Shown in pieces: positions 39,961 through 50,094 of a DNA stretch of 64,000 nucleotides. Source of the DNA: Chara braunii (Eukaryota; Streptophyta; Charophyceae; Charales; Characeae); the NCBI GenBank assembly GCA_003427395.1, contig BFEA01000111.1, forward strand, positions 1,255,035 to 1,319,034. Reading direction: 5' to 3'. A program made the translations under genes and the position numbers. The notes under the pieces were generated by a model. It saw only the letters and a program-made list of their open reading frames with translations. It searched no databases and was not told where the DNA came from. The number at the start of each line of letters is the position of its first letter. Within the stretch, counting starts at the first letter, position 1.

Positions 39961-40480
39961 AAGAAACCAACCTTATCAAGAGGCAGAAATTCCTACAACA
40001 AACAAGGAACTAAAGTCATGAAGTTATCCCCATACATCTATCAAGAGGCAGACATTCCTACAACATACAAGGAACGAAAGTCACGAAGTTACACCCATAC
40101 ATCTCAGAAAACTATTATCCCTTTCTCTCAATTGTAAATTATTCCAACAATACGTGTTTCTAAAAACGAAACACTAAGGGGAGCCTCCACGCCAGGAAAG
40201 GGTTAGGAAATAAATGAGCGTTAATTAATTAAAACCCCACTTNAGTTAACTAACAGAAAGCACTACACGAATAACCCATCTCTGAATGACAGGAAAGAGG
40301 TGAACATCTAGAGTCCACTCTCCCTGAAATCCATAACGAAATGTAAGAACCTAGTGCCTAATACGTATAGCCGACACTTAACAGGAATGGAAACCCAAAC
40401 AAACCATATAGAACGGATGCCATGACCTAAATAAAACAAACATGCAATAAGTGAACGACCAACTGCCTTTCGGTTTAGAA
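39961..40480. other. No gene seen
   Basis: A short tandem duplication TATCAAGAGGCAGA recurs near 39974 and 40037, with similar following sequence. The rest is AT-rich with no coding features. Confidence 0.4.
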
Positions 40481-40485
40481 ATTAA

Positions 40486-40700
40486 CCGAGGCGTGCTGTA
40501 GGCCTTGGACCTGCCGAAGCGCCGCCACCGCATCCGCCTGCTCTCCCACAGCGTCCAGATGCGCCGCTCCGTCTTCCATGCTTAGCGTAATATCCTCTGT
40601 CTGGATTTTGCCACGCCCTTCTTTGTCTCGGGCCTGGTCCAGCAGGCACGAGCAATCAACAACTTCGAAAATGTCGAGGAAACTGGGTCTTTTTCGTCCT
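40486..40700 (-). other. Possible terminal exon of an unrecognised gene
   Basis: On the minus strand a frame opens after ACCCAG near 40692 (a candidate acceptor). It reads FLDIFEVVDCSCLLDQARD, then a helical Glu/Ala/Gln-rich stretch (DGAAHLDAVGEQADAVAALR, QVQGLQHASVNF) to a stop near 40486. The composition is protein-like and unlike the alternative frames. An upstream minus ORF (40962-40744) might be an earlier exon. No family is recognised, and it could be part of a transposon gene. Confidence 0.3.
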
Positions 40701-41044
40701 TAGCTTCAGATAGGTGAGTTTGTGATTCATTGCGATCAGGCTGTCAGGGCAGTCGTCCGGGGGCCATACCACTGAACGCACTGGCGTTCCTACCCCAATC
40801 AAGGGGCAGTTCGGGTATAGTCTCACGTCGACATAGCTCAGCTATGTCGGCTACCGTAGAAGGGTCGTCTCTTCCCTCACTGCGTCGTACGGGCTCGAGG
40901 CGACCACTTGCTCCCCAAGCGCCGTCCGGCCCAGGTTTCGACAATCCACCGCTGGTCCGCATTGCGGGCTAGCGCTGAATTAGCGCACACAAGGCGCTAC
41001 TGGATCGCTTGGACAGTCCCCCTTCGCCCTTCACCCTTAGTGTT

Positions 41045-41101
41045 TTGGTCTCGTCATTCTTTTTTTTTTTTTTTTTTTTTTTTATTTGGTCTCGTCATTC
41101 T
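41045..41101 (-). mobile_element. Poly(T) insertion flanked by 16-bp direct repeats
   Basis: TTGGTCTCGTCATTCT occurs at 41045-41060 and again at 41086-41101. Between the copies there is almost only T. This is the structure left by target-primed retrotransposition in which just the poly(A) tail was copied, or in which the element body is essentially absent. Confidence 0.55.
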
Positions 41102-41275
41102 GACGGAGAGCACGAGGGGCTCTCCATCTTCCCACGGAAGACGGCACTTGCTATTCATAGAAACAAATGGATGTCGACACCCTCAGTGGGAAGGTGCATT
41201 CGCCCTTTTTCATTTCGTGTGCCATGTGGCTAGGCCCGGTCCGTGTTTTCCTTTTTTTTTTTTTTTTTTAATATG

Positions 41276-41552
41276 AAACTGACATTCGTTAAAACTGACA
41301 TTTTTTTCTAAATCCATGAAATTGAGCGCACAAAAAAACAACATTTTTTAGTGTTTTTTTGTCCCCATGACGTCGGATGATCAGATCATCGGGTGTCGCG
41401 GCGACTCCCGATGATCTGACCATCGGATGTATGTTAACGGTACTTTACGTTGAGGTGCATCAGATGGACAAAGTGAGATGAGCAATGAAATTTTGACTAA
41501 GTCCACTTCCACGAATTTGGAAAGAAATCTCAGTTTTAACGAAATGTTAGTT
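41276..41552. mobile_element. Foldback/MITE-like element with internal palindrome
   Basis: The left end AAACTGACATTCGTTAAAAC (41276 on) pairs with the reverse complement of CAGTTTTAACGAAATGTTAG (41531 on). The complementarity extends, imperfectly, about 40 bp inward (CTAAATCCATG against CACGAATTTGG). In the middle, TCGGATGATCAGATCATCGG (41373 on) and CCCGATGATCTGACCATCGG (41407 on) form a second stem of about 20 bp with a 13-nt loop. No coding capacity. It may be a non-autonomous DNA element; the target duplication was not established. Confidence 0.5.
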
Positions 41553-42779
41553 ATAAACAGTGCTCCGATCTATTCGTGGGGAGCGGCATAAGCTGAGAAC
41601 CGGGCCCAAAAAAAAAAGAAAAAAGAGAACCGGGCCCAGCTCCCCTTATAAGATAGATGGTAACAGAAGGTGATAGGAACACACATACAGCAATGATGTA
41701 ACCAAGATCAAGTGATGCAAACAGATGAAGGAAAACACCCGAAGAGGAGGGAGAACCGGCAAGCGATAGGTAGTGCGGCGTGAGCGCTAAACCGGCGCTA
41801 ATTTGGTATAGAATTAGCGGCAGCTTACCGCTTCACGGTTGGCTGATGCTTGACGGTAGGAGTGCTCGTCGAGTTTGATGTCACGCGTTGTGGAAAGATG
41901 GGCGCCTCGACTGGAAGACGTTCTGTTGTTCATTATTACAGTTCATATCTCAACTTCTTCTTGGTTGGAGGGGGAGTGCTTTTGCACTCGGGAATATGGA
42001 CCCCAGGCGATCTCCTCGCCGACTCAAGGCTCCTATACTTACCAACAATGGCAACAAGAAACTTCTGGAAAGTTGGAAACCACCCAAATGCTCTCTTTTG
42101 CCCTAATTAAATTGGTGAGGCAACAACTTTACGGATCGTGCCTGCGAAGAGCAGGTCCAAGTTTCGGGCGAACTTATCTAGCAGAAGGCACTGATCAAGA
42201 ACTACTAGCTCTGCTACAGGAAGAACGACCCGGAGCGGCGATGTGGTGGACAGTGGGAGAGTCCGCAGCATCGGTGGGAGCGAGCTGGAAGTTCTGCGAG
42301 CATGTGATCCCAAGGAATGTCCAAATCCAGAGGTTTTGCTTCTGGCATTGACTATAATAGATTCACTGTTTTGAATGCATATGCTTAGTATTTGGCCGTA
42401 TTGGTTGGTTACATCTAATTAGGTGAGCAGGCTCTCTGATGGTTAGACCCATAGCGTCATACATCTGTTGGCCAGAACAGGCTAGATTCACGGGTTTCCC
42501 TTATTCGACCTTTGTCCTAAATTTGAGCCTGTGTCAGGAGATCGCTTTGGTGGGCATTTTATAGTGTTGCCTTAGCACACGCTTTTGAGGGTCGAAGTCG
42601 GGGAAGGTCGGCCGAAAGCGATAGCGATAATTTCCTTTATACGGATTGAACTCATGTTTATTAGACTGCAAATGACTTAGCTGATGTTCGGTTGAGTATT
42701 GCATGCCTGGTTGGCTAAGCCCTTTGCTAAGCTGGGTACTAGGGGAATTACTTGGCTTGGTAAGATATTTTAGAGTGAG
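41553..42779 (+). other. Unrecognised ORFs, no gene assigned
   Basis: A 158-codon plus ORF at 41875-42351 (MMSRVVERWAPRLEDVLLFI ... GAAMWWTVGESAASVGASWK) has no family I recognise, and overlapping frames are also open there. GAGAACCGGGCCC occurs twice around an A run at 41595-41640; this is the upstream box of the CCGGG-box retroposons in reverse. The rest of the stretch shows nothing. Confidence 0.25.
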
Positions 42780-44280
42780 TCAGGACGAAATTCACGGAAC
42801 TAGTAGTAGTGCCACCTTGAACAGTGGGAGTGTGACAAGGGGTAGTGAGAACACTACTGGTCAGGCGGAATGAGAGAACCGGTGAAGAGCAGACTTTAGG
42901 TGTATCCACTGGGTGCGTGGTGGGAAACCCGTTTCGGCAGCTCAGGCTCTTTAGTGTTTTGGGCAGTAACGATGAGAAGGCTACCCTGAGAGAGTTGAAT
43001 TCACGAATAGAAGAGGGAAGTACTTTAGAATGGGGCAGGGCGAAATTCATAGAACCACTAGTAGCGGTGCCGCCTTGAACAGTGAGAGTGTGACAAGGGA
43101 CACTGAGAACGCTACTGGTCAGGCAGAAAGAGAGAACCGGTGAACCCGTCTCGGCAGCTCAGAGCCTCAGGCTCTGTACAGTGTTTTGGACGGTGAGAGA
43201 TGATGAGATTGCCTTGGTAGAGTTGAGGGAAACATTTGGGGTGAGGATTTCAGCTGATATGTTTGCCGCCCTTCTGAGAAGGCTGCTGCAGTATTTTACA
43301 ACTGAGAAGAGCGAAGTAAATTAGATTGGTTCAGGGTGAAGTTCATCATGGAACTCCTAGTAGTGGTGCCACCTTCAACAGTGAGAGTGTTACAAGGGGC
43401 AGTGGGAACGCTACTGGTCGGATCGACGGAGAGAACTGATGAAGAGCAGTCGTGTGTATCCATTGGGTGCGTGGTGGGAAACCCGTCTTCGCAGCTCAGG
43501 CTCCTTATAGTATGTTGGACAGTGAGAGATGAACCTATCACCATCGTGCAAGAATAATCGGCAGTTCCCCAAATCGGAAAACTGCTGAACTGTCTTGGCA
43601 GCTCTGGACAGCGCGGATGAAAAGGTTGCCCTGATAGAGCTGAGGGAATCATGATGGATGCAAAATTTAGTTGATATGTCTGCAGTTGCTTTGAGAAGGT
43701 CGCGGTAGTAGTTCACGAATAGAAGAGGGAAGTAACTTAGTAGTTTAGGGCAAAAGTCACGGAGCCAATAGTAGCGGTGCCACCTTGGGCAGTGAGAGTG
43801 GGTCAAGGGGCAGTGGGAACGCTACTGGTAGGAAGGAAAGAGAGAACCGGTGAAGAGCAAACTTGAGGTGTATCCATTGGGTGCGTGGTGGGAAACCCGT
43901 CTCGGCAGCTCAGGCAATTCACAGCGCTTTGGGCAGTAAGGATGAGAAGTTTGCCGGGCTAGATTAGAGGGAACTATTGTCAGTAAGGAACGTAGTTGAT
44001 AGGCCTGCAGTTGTTCTGTGAAGGCTTTTTGCCCAAATTCACCAACAGAAGAGGGAAGTAATTTAGAGTAGCTCGGAGTGAAGACCATGGAACTACTAGA
44101 AGCGGTGCCACCTGGACCTGTTACAGTGGGAGTGTGACGAGGGGCAGTGGGAATGCTACTGGCCGGGAGGAAAGAGAGAACCGGTGAAAAGCAGACTTGA
44201 GGTCTATCCATTGGGTGCGTGGTGAGAAACCCGTCTTGGCAGCTCAGGCTCTTCAGTGTTTCAGAGAAATTCAGACAGTG
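42780..44280 (+). repeat. Array of coding-like repeats, array 2, inverted relative to array 1
   Basis: GTGGTGGGAAACCCGTC-type anchors lie near 42917, 43471, 43885 and 44219, with a shortened unit near 43141. Spacing is irregular (about 220-550 bp). The unit core (GAGAACCGGTGAAGAGCAGA, then TATCCATTGGGTGCGTGGTG) is the reverse-complement match of array 1 about 3 kb upstream. Translation gives EEQTLGVSTGCVVGNPFRQL and RLFSVLGSNDEK. An extra module (AGAGTGTGACAAGGGGCAGT and GGGAACGCTACTGGTC) is specific to this array. Confidence 0.55.
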
Positions 44281-44410
44281 AGAGATGAGGGGATCACTCT
44301 GCTCCTATGGTCTATAGTAGTAGATTTGGTTGGTAGCAGATAGTGTGTCCGGCTTTATTCGTTTTCTGAATTCATTTGATTTTGCAAGTTCAGACTAAGC
44401 TAAACCGGCT

Positions 44411-44511
44411 GACGCTGCCGGGATAACTCCGGGTTGAATTGTGAGGTCCCCGGCCTCGTCAATTGAATTCTGCAATATATGAAATTGAAATTGGAAAAAA
44501 AAAAAAAAAAA
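44411..44511 (+). mobile_element. CCGGG-box retroposon copy with poly(A)
   Basis: CTCCGGGTTGAATTGTGAGG (44427 on) leads into TCCCCGGCCTC (ends 44457). About 37 bp follow, then an A run at 44495-44511. Confidence 0.55.
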
Positions 44512-45261
44512 CACCCAACGACCAGTACATAGACAGAAAGAAGAGGGATGAGAAGGCAAAGAAAAGGGATGGGGAGAGAGATATGACGCAGCACAAATTT
44601 CCTCCCGGACGTGACAGGCTCAATGAATATTACGGTAAAAACAGCCCAAGCCCGAACTTAAAGTGGACAGGGGCAGGGGGATGAGGGGGGCAGGGGGATG
44701 AGGGGGACAGGGGGGTATTTCTATACTTCTTGATTTTTCTGAGTTCTCAAAACAAGCACCCTTGTTATTCCTGGTAGTTAGAAGAATCTCTCGGGACTCT
44801 TGAGGGTTTGCTGGCTGTTTGTACGAATCTACACTGGAATCAGACTGTTATATTCAGGATCCGTAGCTGTTCAACGCCAGAACAACGCTGGCCGAAGCCG
44901 GGGTGATGCCCTGTAACTTGCCGAAGGTGAGGGCATGAGGCCTTGTAGAGAGATCTGGGGATGCTATGTGGGGGCATCCTAAAGGACAGTTGGGGGTTGC
45001 TGACATAGGACGACACTGGCCGGAGCTGGAGTGAGGCGCGTCGCTCTGTAACCTAGCAGAAAGGGGGCGTGAGGCCTAGATGAGTTTGTCAGGGAATAAG
45101 TCGGTTTTAGTGAGTATTGTTATGATCTGTTGGAAATCCCTTAGATACTCGAGTGTTCGGAAAACTGTGGTGGATTTCAGGAGGTGTTCAGTGATCTTAA
45201 AAGGAGGCCAGAATTGCCGATATAGCATAGTCTTCTATATGTTTTCACACTACTCTTTATC
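44512..45261. other. No gene seen
   Basis: GGGGGCAGGGGGATGAGG-type words repeat near 44665-44710. Two related segments, CGCTGGCCGAAGCCGGGGTG (44887) and CACTGGCCGGAGCTGGAGTG (45015), are about 128 bp apart. No coding features are visible. Confidence 0.35.
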
Positions 45262-45434
45262 ATCATCATCATCATCATCATCATCATATGAGGGACGCTG
45301 AGCCCGGTTCTCAGCATTTTCGGTTCGGTCACTCCGGGTAGACTGTGAGGACCCCGGCCTCAAGTTTCTTGTTGATAATACCAGCCTTGGGCACTGGGCC
45401 CGTATTCTTCTTAAAAAAAAAAAAAAAAAAAAAA
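45262..45434 (+). mobile_element. CCGGG-box retroposon copy preceded by (ATC)n
   Basis: (ATC)n runs 45260-45287. GGGACGCTGAGCCCGGTTCT starts at 45292 and CTCCGGGTAGACTGTGAGGA at 45332, then CCCCGGCCTC. A second box CTTGGGCACTGGGCCCG is at 45383, and poly(A) at 45413-45434. The last box also precedes an A run at 58433. Confidence 0.55.
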
Positions 45435-45732
45435 GTGGACAACGCGTCCGTAATCGTCAGAAACCGTGTCCAGGCATCTGGCGGATGACCCTACATGTCT
45501 CATCCGGCCGCCAGAGCCGGAATCGTCAGGGGCTGGAATCACGGCGGCAATGAAACTAGTGCCGCTGAACATCTATATAAAGACTGACTATCCTACCAAA
45601 CGATGCACAGCAACTCTGCCAGGGACAAAGAAAACATCAGTACCGAAATGGGCCACCCGGAGACCCAGTCCCAAACTGCAGGCCACATGACTCATGAGGA
45701 CCCATCCAATAGGTCATGAGCCAGATAGTCCA

Positions 45733-45999
45733 CCCGAGGGCTGAGACTAACACTAAGCCTGTAAATACCCACCAAAACCGTGCTAGAAAAGAGAAGGCCT
45801 TAGAGGACCCAAATATCTCACCGAAGGCTCAGACTAACACTAAGCCTGTAACTACCCACCACAAATGTGCTGGAAAAAAAGAGAAAGGCCTCACGAGAAC
45901 CCAAATATCTCACCACAGGGTGCCCACACAGCAACCCAGCCGGCCTCACGAGGACCATAAACCGAAAAACGAAACTGAATCTCAACCTCAACCCAAGAC
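45733..45999 (+). repeat. Degenerate tandem repeat of about 87 bp at the Harbinger insertion site
   Basis: GAGACTAACACTAAGCCTGT at 45743 and CAGACTAACACTAAGCCTGT at 45830 start two clear units, each ending in AGGACC/GAACCCAAATATCTCACC. A third, more diverged unit follows. GGCCTCACGAGGACC occurs just left of the element (about 45942) and just right of it (about 55338), so the transposon landed inside or beside this repeat. Confidence 0.6.
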
Positions 46000-46002
46000 T
46001 TA

Positions 46003-46135
46003 GGGGCTCGTTCCACACTCCTCGAGCGCGTAAATCCCCCGAGGAAATGATCGTTCCACTCATCCTCGGGGAAGAAATTGAAAAAAAAATGTGAAAACAT
46101 TTCCTCGGGGATTCCTCGGGGATTCCTCGGGCCAC
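46003..46135 (+). repeat. Left terminal and subterminal inverted repeat of the Harbinger element
   Basis: The terminal 20 bp match the other end with one mismatch (C/T at position 5). CGTTCCACTCATCCTCGG at 46052-46069 is also found, inverted, at 55232-55250. CCTCGGGGATT is repeated three times at 46101-46130. These subterminal repeats are candidate binding sites for the Myb-like protein or transposase. Confidence 0.85.
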
Positions 46136-46743
46136 AGCCATTTCGACGCGTTCCCGAAGGGACCTCCCGAGGTCCCTCGGAGGTCGAGCATCCGGAAGAA
46201 TCGGGACGTCGTCGGCAGCTCTGTCGGCGACATTTTGCGACGGCCGTCTGTACCACTGTTGTTCCTGGCGCCCGTGGACGGACATCTTCTATCGGCAACG
46301 GTCGGCGTCATGGAAGAGTGCGCCAACGGTCCCCTTTTGCGGCCCGGTCGCTTCCCCGACGTCGAAAATCGGCTTTCTTGCGTCACCGCCCTTGTCCCCG
46401 AGCGGGAAGGCGCCCAATGGCCGCAAGATTCGAATATTTGAACCATCCCCCGGCAGGGCGATTGCGCAATGTGTTCACAAACGGAATGCGTTACCGTGCT
46501 TTTGTCATTTGTTGCGGTCAGGCGTTTGCAGTAGTGTCCGTCGCTGTTACGTGATAGATCCCCCGTTGTCTACTAGCTGCCATTGTCATCCACGTGCTTT
46601 TCATGGCCGACGTCTTTCGGAGGTTGCCGCTGCTGCTGCTGGTCGTCCTATTGCTCCTCCTCCTGGTTGTCTTCCACGTGTGCATCCTCGGCGGCCTTCC
46701 GCGACGTGGTCGCAGAAGGAGGTGTGTGAAGAACAACGACAGA

Positions 46744-48489
46744 ATGGAGGGCCGAAAGGCGATCAGCGGGTCCGCAGGGGAGCGCGGTGGGCGGTGGTCC
46801 GGGCACAGCCCGTCGAATAGTCCAAGGCCGTCGGAGCGGTCCGGGCACGCGCACCTGCCACCGCACTTGCAACCTCTGCCTGACACGGACGACAAGGAAG
46901 GGGACGATAGACGGTCACGGACCGTGCCGCTGGGAAGCGGATCCACCCAGGAGTGGGCGGCTACAGAGCTGTTNGGAAGCCGCGACGGCGGTAAAGGGCA
47001 GTCGTACACCGAACTCCTCCAGCAGGGGCTCAGCGACACCGATGGCGATGGCGGCGTGAATCTGTCGTTTGGACTCGGCAGCGGGAGGTCGGCAGTCGTC
47101 TCTCGAACGGTCGTCGTGAACCCCCATCCCGACGACGATGGCGGCGATGTGACGGCTGTTCAGCGATCACCCAGGTCTCCAGCGCCGCTGCGGGAGGCTT
47201 CGGGGAACAACAACGATCCTCCTAGGCAGCAATTTCGGTCGCCGTCTGTGTGTAGGGGTGCCTCCGCTCGCCCCCAGTGGATGCAGTCTCCGTCTCCCCT
47301 GTCCGCCGGTTCGAGTGCAGGTCGTCGTGTTGGCGAGTGTAGGGAGACGACGCCTGCCGTTGCTGATGTTGGTGATGCACGTGACGGAAGGGAGGTGTGG
47401 GTAGAACAGCGACGGTTGATGAGGTCGGTGTAGGAGGAGTCCATAACTCGGGGGGTGCAGCGATTGCGTGTTGGGGAAGACGGGCACGACGGCGAGGAAG
47501 CAGGGGCGGACGCGCACGACCCCGACTGGAACGACAACGGCGCTGAAGGTTGGGAGGACGACGCAGGCAACATTTCGTCGTCGAAGCAGGCGGCCGCTAT
47601 GGGAGGGAGGGGCGGGAAGACGAAGTCGTGTGGCGGTAATGGTCGTCGGGGCAAAAGGACGGCAGGCAAGGGCAGCGATGCCAAAGGTGACGTCGATGGT
47701 GAAGGAGGTCGTCACTTCTAGTCCGTCGACGACATTATAGCCCTCATCAGGGCTAAACGTGATCAGGATGCGCATTTGCAGGGGATGGGCCACGCGTACG
47801 CTCGGATGAAGCCGCGAGAATGGAAGTGTCTGGATGTGGTGACGAGGTTGAAGAAGGTGGGCGTCGACAGAGAGGCCGATCGGTGCGGGAAGAAGTGGGA
47901 CAATCTGATGCAGCAGTTCAAGAAGGTTCATCATTTCCAAGGACTGTCCAGGAAACAGGACTTCTTCCAATTGTCTGGGAAGGACAGGATGTCGAAGGGC
48001 TTCAGTTTCAATATGGATCGTGCGGTTTACGACGAGATACTGGGGTCGACCGCCAAGAACCACACCATAAACCCGAAGAACGTCGCGGACATTGGCGCTC
48101 AGGGTGGTGTGCGTCTGTCGTCCGGCTTCTCTGCGGATCCTGAATCTGTGGACGACGGGGACGGTGGTGCAGAGCACGACGACGACGACGACGGGTCCAC
48201 CAAAGGTTCTTCGCAGATGACGGGTGGCGCAGGCGGTTTCAGCAAGAGGAAGAGCACAAGGCAGCAAACATTTGAGGCAATGACGGATTGCATGGAGAAG
48301 CACGGGGCGTTAATGGCGTCAACGATGGAGAGCAACAACAAACATCATTGCTCCATCGCCATACGTCAGTGCGAGGCGTTGGAAGTGGAGATCGAAGTGC
48401 AGAAAAAACACTACGCAGCGTCAGACGAAGTCAGCAAGCTTATGTGTCACGCCTTGCTGGAGATAGTGAAGGCCATAAGCAAACGTTAG
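46744..48489 (+). pseudogene. Myb/SANT-like (trihelix-type) DNA-binding protein of the Harbinger element
   Basis: PIF/Harbinger elements need a Myb-like partner that helps the transposase bind DNA and enter the nucleus. One frame runs from an ATG at 46744 (an earlier in-frame ATG at 46594 would add a Leu-rich leader unlike the rest) to 48489. It is interrupted by TAG at 47431-47433 and 47719-47721. The second TAG sits exactly at the first Trp expected in the domain, before SVDDIIALIRAKRDQD; then follow MKPREWKCLDVVTRLKKVGV, RCGKKWDNLMQQFKKVHHF and GKDRMSKGFSFNMDRAVYDE. The N-terminal 320 codons are low-complexity, Gly/Asp/Arg-rich. The C-terminal helix-rich part (RKSTRQQTFEAMTDCMEKHG, CEALEVEIEVQKKHYAASDE) may dimerise. 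One N at 46974. Alternative to decay: an intron hides the stops. Confidence 0.7.
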
Positions 48490-49339
48490 ACGTAGTGTCG
48501 CCTCTGTTGTGCTCTCTGTTCGCTTGAATGAAATTGGACGGAGCGAAAGTGATAGTCTTTCCGTCGTCGTTGTAGCTTAGCTTAGCCATCGCCGTCGTCG
48601 TCGATGTGTCGTTCCCCCAATGGCGGTGCTGGCCAAGGAATTGGGTACTGGTCCGATTCGGTCGAAGAGTCCTTCAGTGAAATTTGTTTTCGTTTTTAAA
48701 TTTGTTTTTTTTTTTTACATCATTCGTTTCGTTTGTTGTTGGCCTCGATTGTGTGACGGGATGGATGATTCCATCAACTCTGTATTCTAATTGGCATCGA
48801 TGAAGCGTAGTATGCACTTTCCTTTTTTACATGACCACATCGATTTCGTTCTCTCTCTCTCTCGTTTCTTTGTGTCTTTGCCGTAAATGAAATGCAGAGG
48901 TGCAATAAAGGTGTTGTCTTTAATGCCGTTGTTTTTCGGATTTTTTGTGTTCAATCGAAATGGGCTCCCTCTTTCTCTCCAGCGTGTGTTTCGGTGTATT
49001 CTCCTGAAACGAAATGCAATGGTGCCATGAAGGTGTTGTCTGTGCCGCCGTTCTTTTTTGGGCATGCATTTGCTAATGTTGTGCATACACCCAATTAGTC
49101 GTCGATTGAGTACAAGCGTACTTGGGTTCGATCAAACGTCCCCCTACAAGCGGATGTTGAGACAGGACAGCTGTACGAAATGCACGTTGTGTTGTGTGTT
49201 TTGTGTTGGTCTATTTACATGTTTTCGTTATCTCTTAGAAAGTCGGGCGGGGTGCTTTATTTCGGAGTTCGGGAGGGGGAATATTGAACCCGTCCAGGCG
49301 AATATGCATGCCATGTTGGGGGGTCGGGGTAGGGGGCGG

Positions 49340-49341
<2 letters not shown>

Positions 49342-49398
<57 letters not shown>
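49342..49398 (+). repeat. 57-base G homopolymer
   Basis: An uninterrupted run of G from 49342 to 49398, preceded by GGTCGGGGTAGGGGGCGGTT. It lies in the Harbinger element between the Myb-like gene and ORF3. ORFs across it encode poly-Gly or poly-Pro and are not genes. Confidence 0.9.
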
Positions 49399-49400
<2 letters not shown>

Positions 49401-50094
49401 GGTTTTCGCGGCTTTCCGGGGTAGGAGGCGAGTTCGGTCCTCGTTCATGGCTGGCATGGAGTGTGGACGATGGGAGAGTGGGATGGAGTCGTTTGTGGGG
49501 GCTTAATTTCGGCCTGTGGGGTCCGTGTCCACAATCGACGAGGGGAGGTGAGACGAAGGGCGGTGGCGCAACGGATGCACGGCCGCGTTGCCCGCAACCC
49601 TTCGCCTTTCGTCTCGCCCTCCGTGATGACCCTGCGTTTTTCTTGTCTTTTGGTGGAGCTTGGAAATGACCCTCCGCTGGCCTTCGCGCTGCGTCTGTGC
49701 TGCCGTCCACCCCACGTGACACGTGTTTATAAGGATGCGGGCGTCTGCGCAAATGCACGACAACACTTTCTCTCTCTCTACCTCATGCAGTCCCCGCCGC
49801 CCGCCACACTTGTTCTGCTTTTGGTCGCAGTCGTCTGCGCCACTCGAGTCGCCTTCGTAGCCTGCATCCGCGCCTTCGTCGCCATCGTCGCCATCGAGCC
49901 TTTTTGTTCAACATCGCCGCCGTCATTGCCATCGTCGCCGCGTCCGTCGCCAACGTAGTTCTCTTCACTGCTTGCGTCTTCTCCTTGGCGAGCACGTCTT
50001 TTCGCTCGTCGTCTTCACTGCCATCGTCGCCTTTCCGTACATCCTCGCCTTCGTCGTCCAGATTGTCATCGTCACCGCGGGTGCGTCTTGCGCC

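Noticed and set aside
47167-48303. A 378-codon minus ORF
   Set aside because: It is antisense to the Myb/SANT-like gene; the plus strand carries the recognisable domain.
49058-49669. ORF containing a poly-Gly stretch
   Set aside because: It simply crosses the 57-G homopolymer; flanking codons show no protein-like pattern.
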